Assembly: GCA_036745495.1 (NCBI GenBank)
Contig: DAIOGA010000023.1
Coordinates: 1 to 12,584, forward strand
DNA length: 12,584 nucleotides
Origin: Methylopumilus sp036745495
Lineage (GTDB): Bacteria; Pseudomonadota; Gammaproteobacteria; Burkholderiales; Methylophilaceae
Reading direction: 5' to 3'
Below are positions 12,503 to 12,584 of the stretch, piece after piece; within the stretch, counting starts at the first letter, position 1, and every line of letters starts with the position of its first letter. The position numbers and the translations under genes were made by a program. The notes under the pieces were generated by a model. The model was given only the letters and a program-made list of their open reading frames with translations. It did not search any database and was not told the DNA's origin.

Positions 12503-12511
12503 TGCTATAAT
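12503..12511 (+). promoter_or_regulatory. Extended -10 promoter (TGCTATAAT) of tRNA-Phe
   Basis: The TGnTATAAT extended -10 is perfect and 38 bases before the first tRNA base. The -35 region is weak (TCGGTA at 17-base spacing), as is common with extended -10 promoters. A 5-bp inverted repeat, TCACG (12521-12525) and CGTGA (12534-12538), lies in the leader and would be removed by tRNA processing. Confidence 0.65.
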
Positions 12512-12548
12512 TCCGCTTCTTCACGGTTTTTATCGTGAGATTTTATCT

Positions 12549-12584
12549 GGCCAGGTAGCTCAGTCGGTAGAGCAGCGGATTGAA
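12549..12584 (+). tRNA. tRNA-Phe (anticodon GAA), 3' end beyond window
   Basis: The 36 visible bases follow the tRNA layout exactly: 7-base acceptor strand GGCCAGG, TA, D-stem GCTC and GAGC around AGTCGGTA, A26, anticodon stem GCGGA, TT, then GAA at positions 34-36, where the window ends. The sequence is close to proteobacterial tRNA-Phe. The 3' half of the gene is outside the window. Confidence 0.93.

Noticed and set aside
1..12584. CRISPR array, insertion sequence, prophage or integrase
   Set aside because: No regularly spaced repeats, transposase or integrase motifs were seen; the tRNA-Phe at the right edge has no att-like repeat elsewhere in the window.

Overview
The window is AT-rich bacterial chromosome with Gram-negative features: a periplasmic SRPBCC protein, an EnvZ-type sensor kinase, a Spy/CpxP-like protein and a beta/gamma-proteobacterial tRNA-Phe. 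The SRPBCC protein resembles MxaD, an accessory of methanol oxidation. With the low GC and compact spacing this points to a betaproteobacterial methylotroph of the Methylophilaceae (OM43/Methylopumilus-like). That placement is an inference from gene content.

Layout. 1-131 is the tail of an unknown membrane protein. 180-1436 encodes UmuC, with no umuD beside it. 1466-4065 (minus) holds an MFS exporter and a two-domain ChrA chromate transporter. 4066-4546 is the largest gap; it carries an inverted pair of DnaA boxes and ends at a strong hairpin. 4579-5675 (plus) holds four small unknown genes: two single-TM proteins of 50 and 39 aa, then two tandem acidic helical proteins that are paralogs of each other (47/113 identical by hand count, no gap). 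5714-7505 (plus) encodes an MscS channel, a ParB/sulfiredoxin-fold protein and an MgtC/SapB protein. 7506-7660 is a convergent gap with three hairpins. 7661-8191 (minus) is the MxaD-like protein. 8269 to about 8497 (minus) is the C-terminal remnant of a glycine-zipper (17 kDa antigen-type) surface protein. 8498-11276 (minus) is a Spy/CpxP-like gene followed by an OmpR-type regulator and an EnvZ-type kinase. 11448-12458 (plus) encodes a three-TM unknown protein and a DUF2798 protein with a coiled-coil extension. The window ends inside tRNA-Phe.

How the parts work together. The best-supported system is a Cpx-like envelope-stress module: periplasmic LTxxQ protein, response regulator and kinase. 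Three copies of a tandem half-site, GTATCR NNNT GTAWCR with starts exactly 10 bp apart, lie upstream of the spy-like gene, upstream of the regulator gene, and at the kinase 3' end beside the glycine-zipper remnant. That spacing is typical of OmpR-family binding sites and suggests autoregulation plus control of the periplasmic partner. A separate 15-bp palindrome, GTCAAAA N KTTTGAY, occurs in three intergenic gaps. The small-gene cluster at 4579-5675 is the part I could not assign to any known family.
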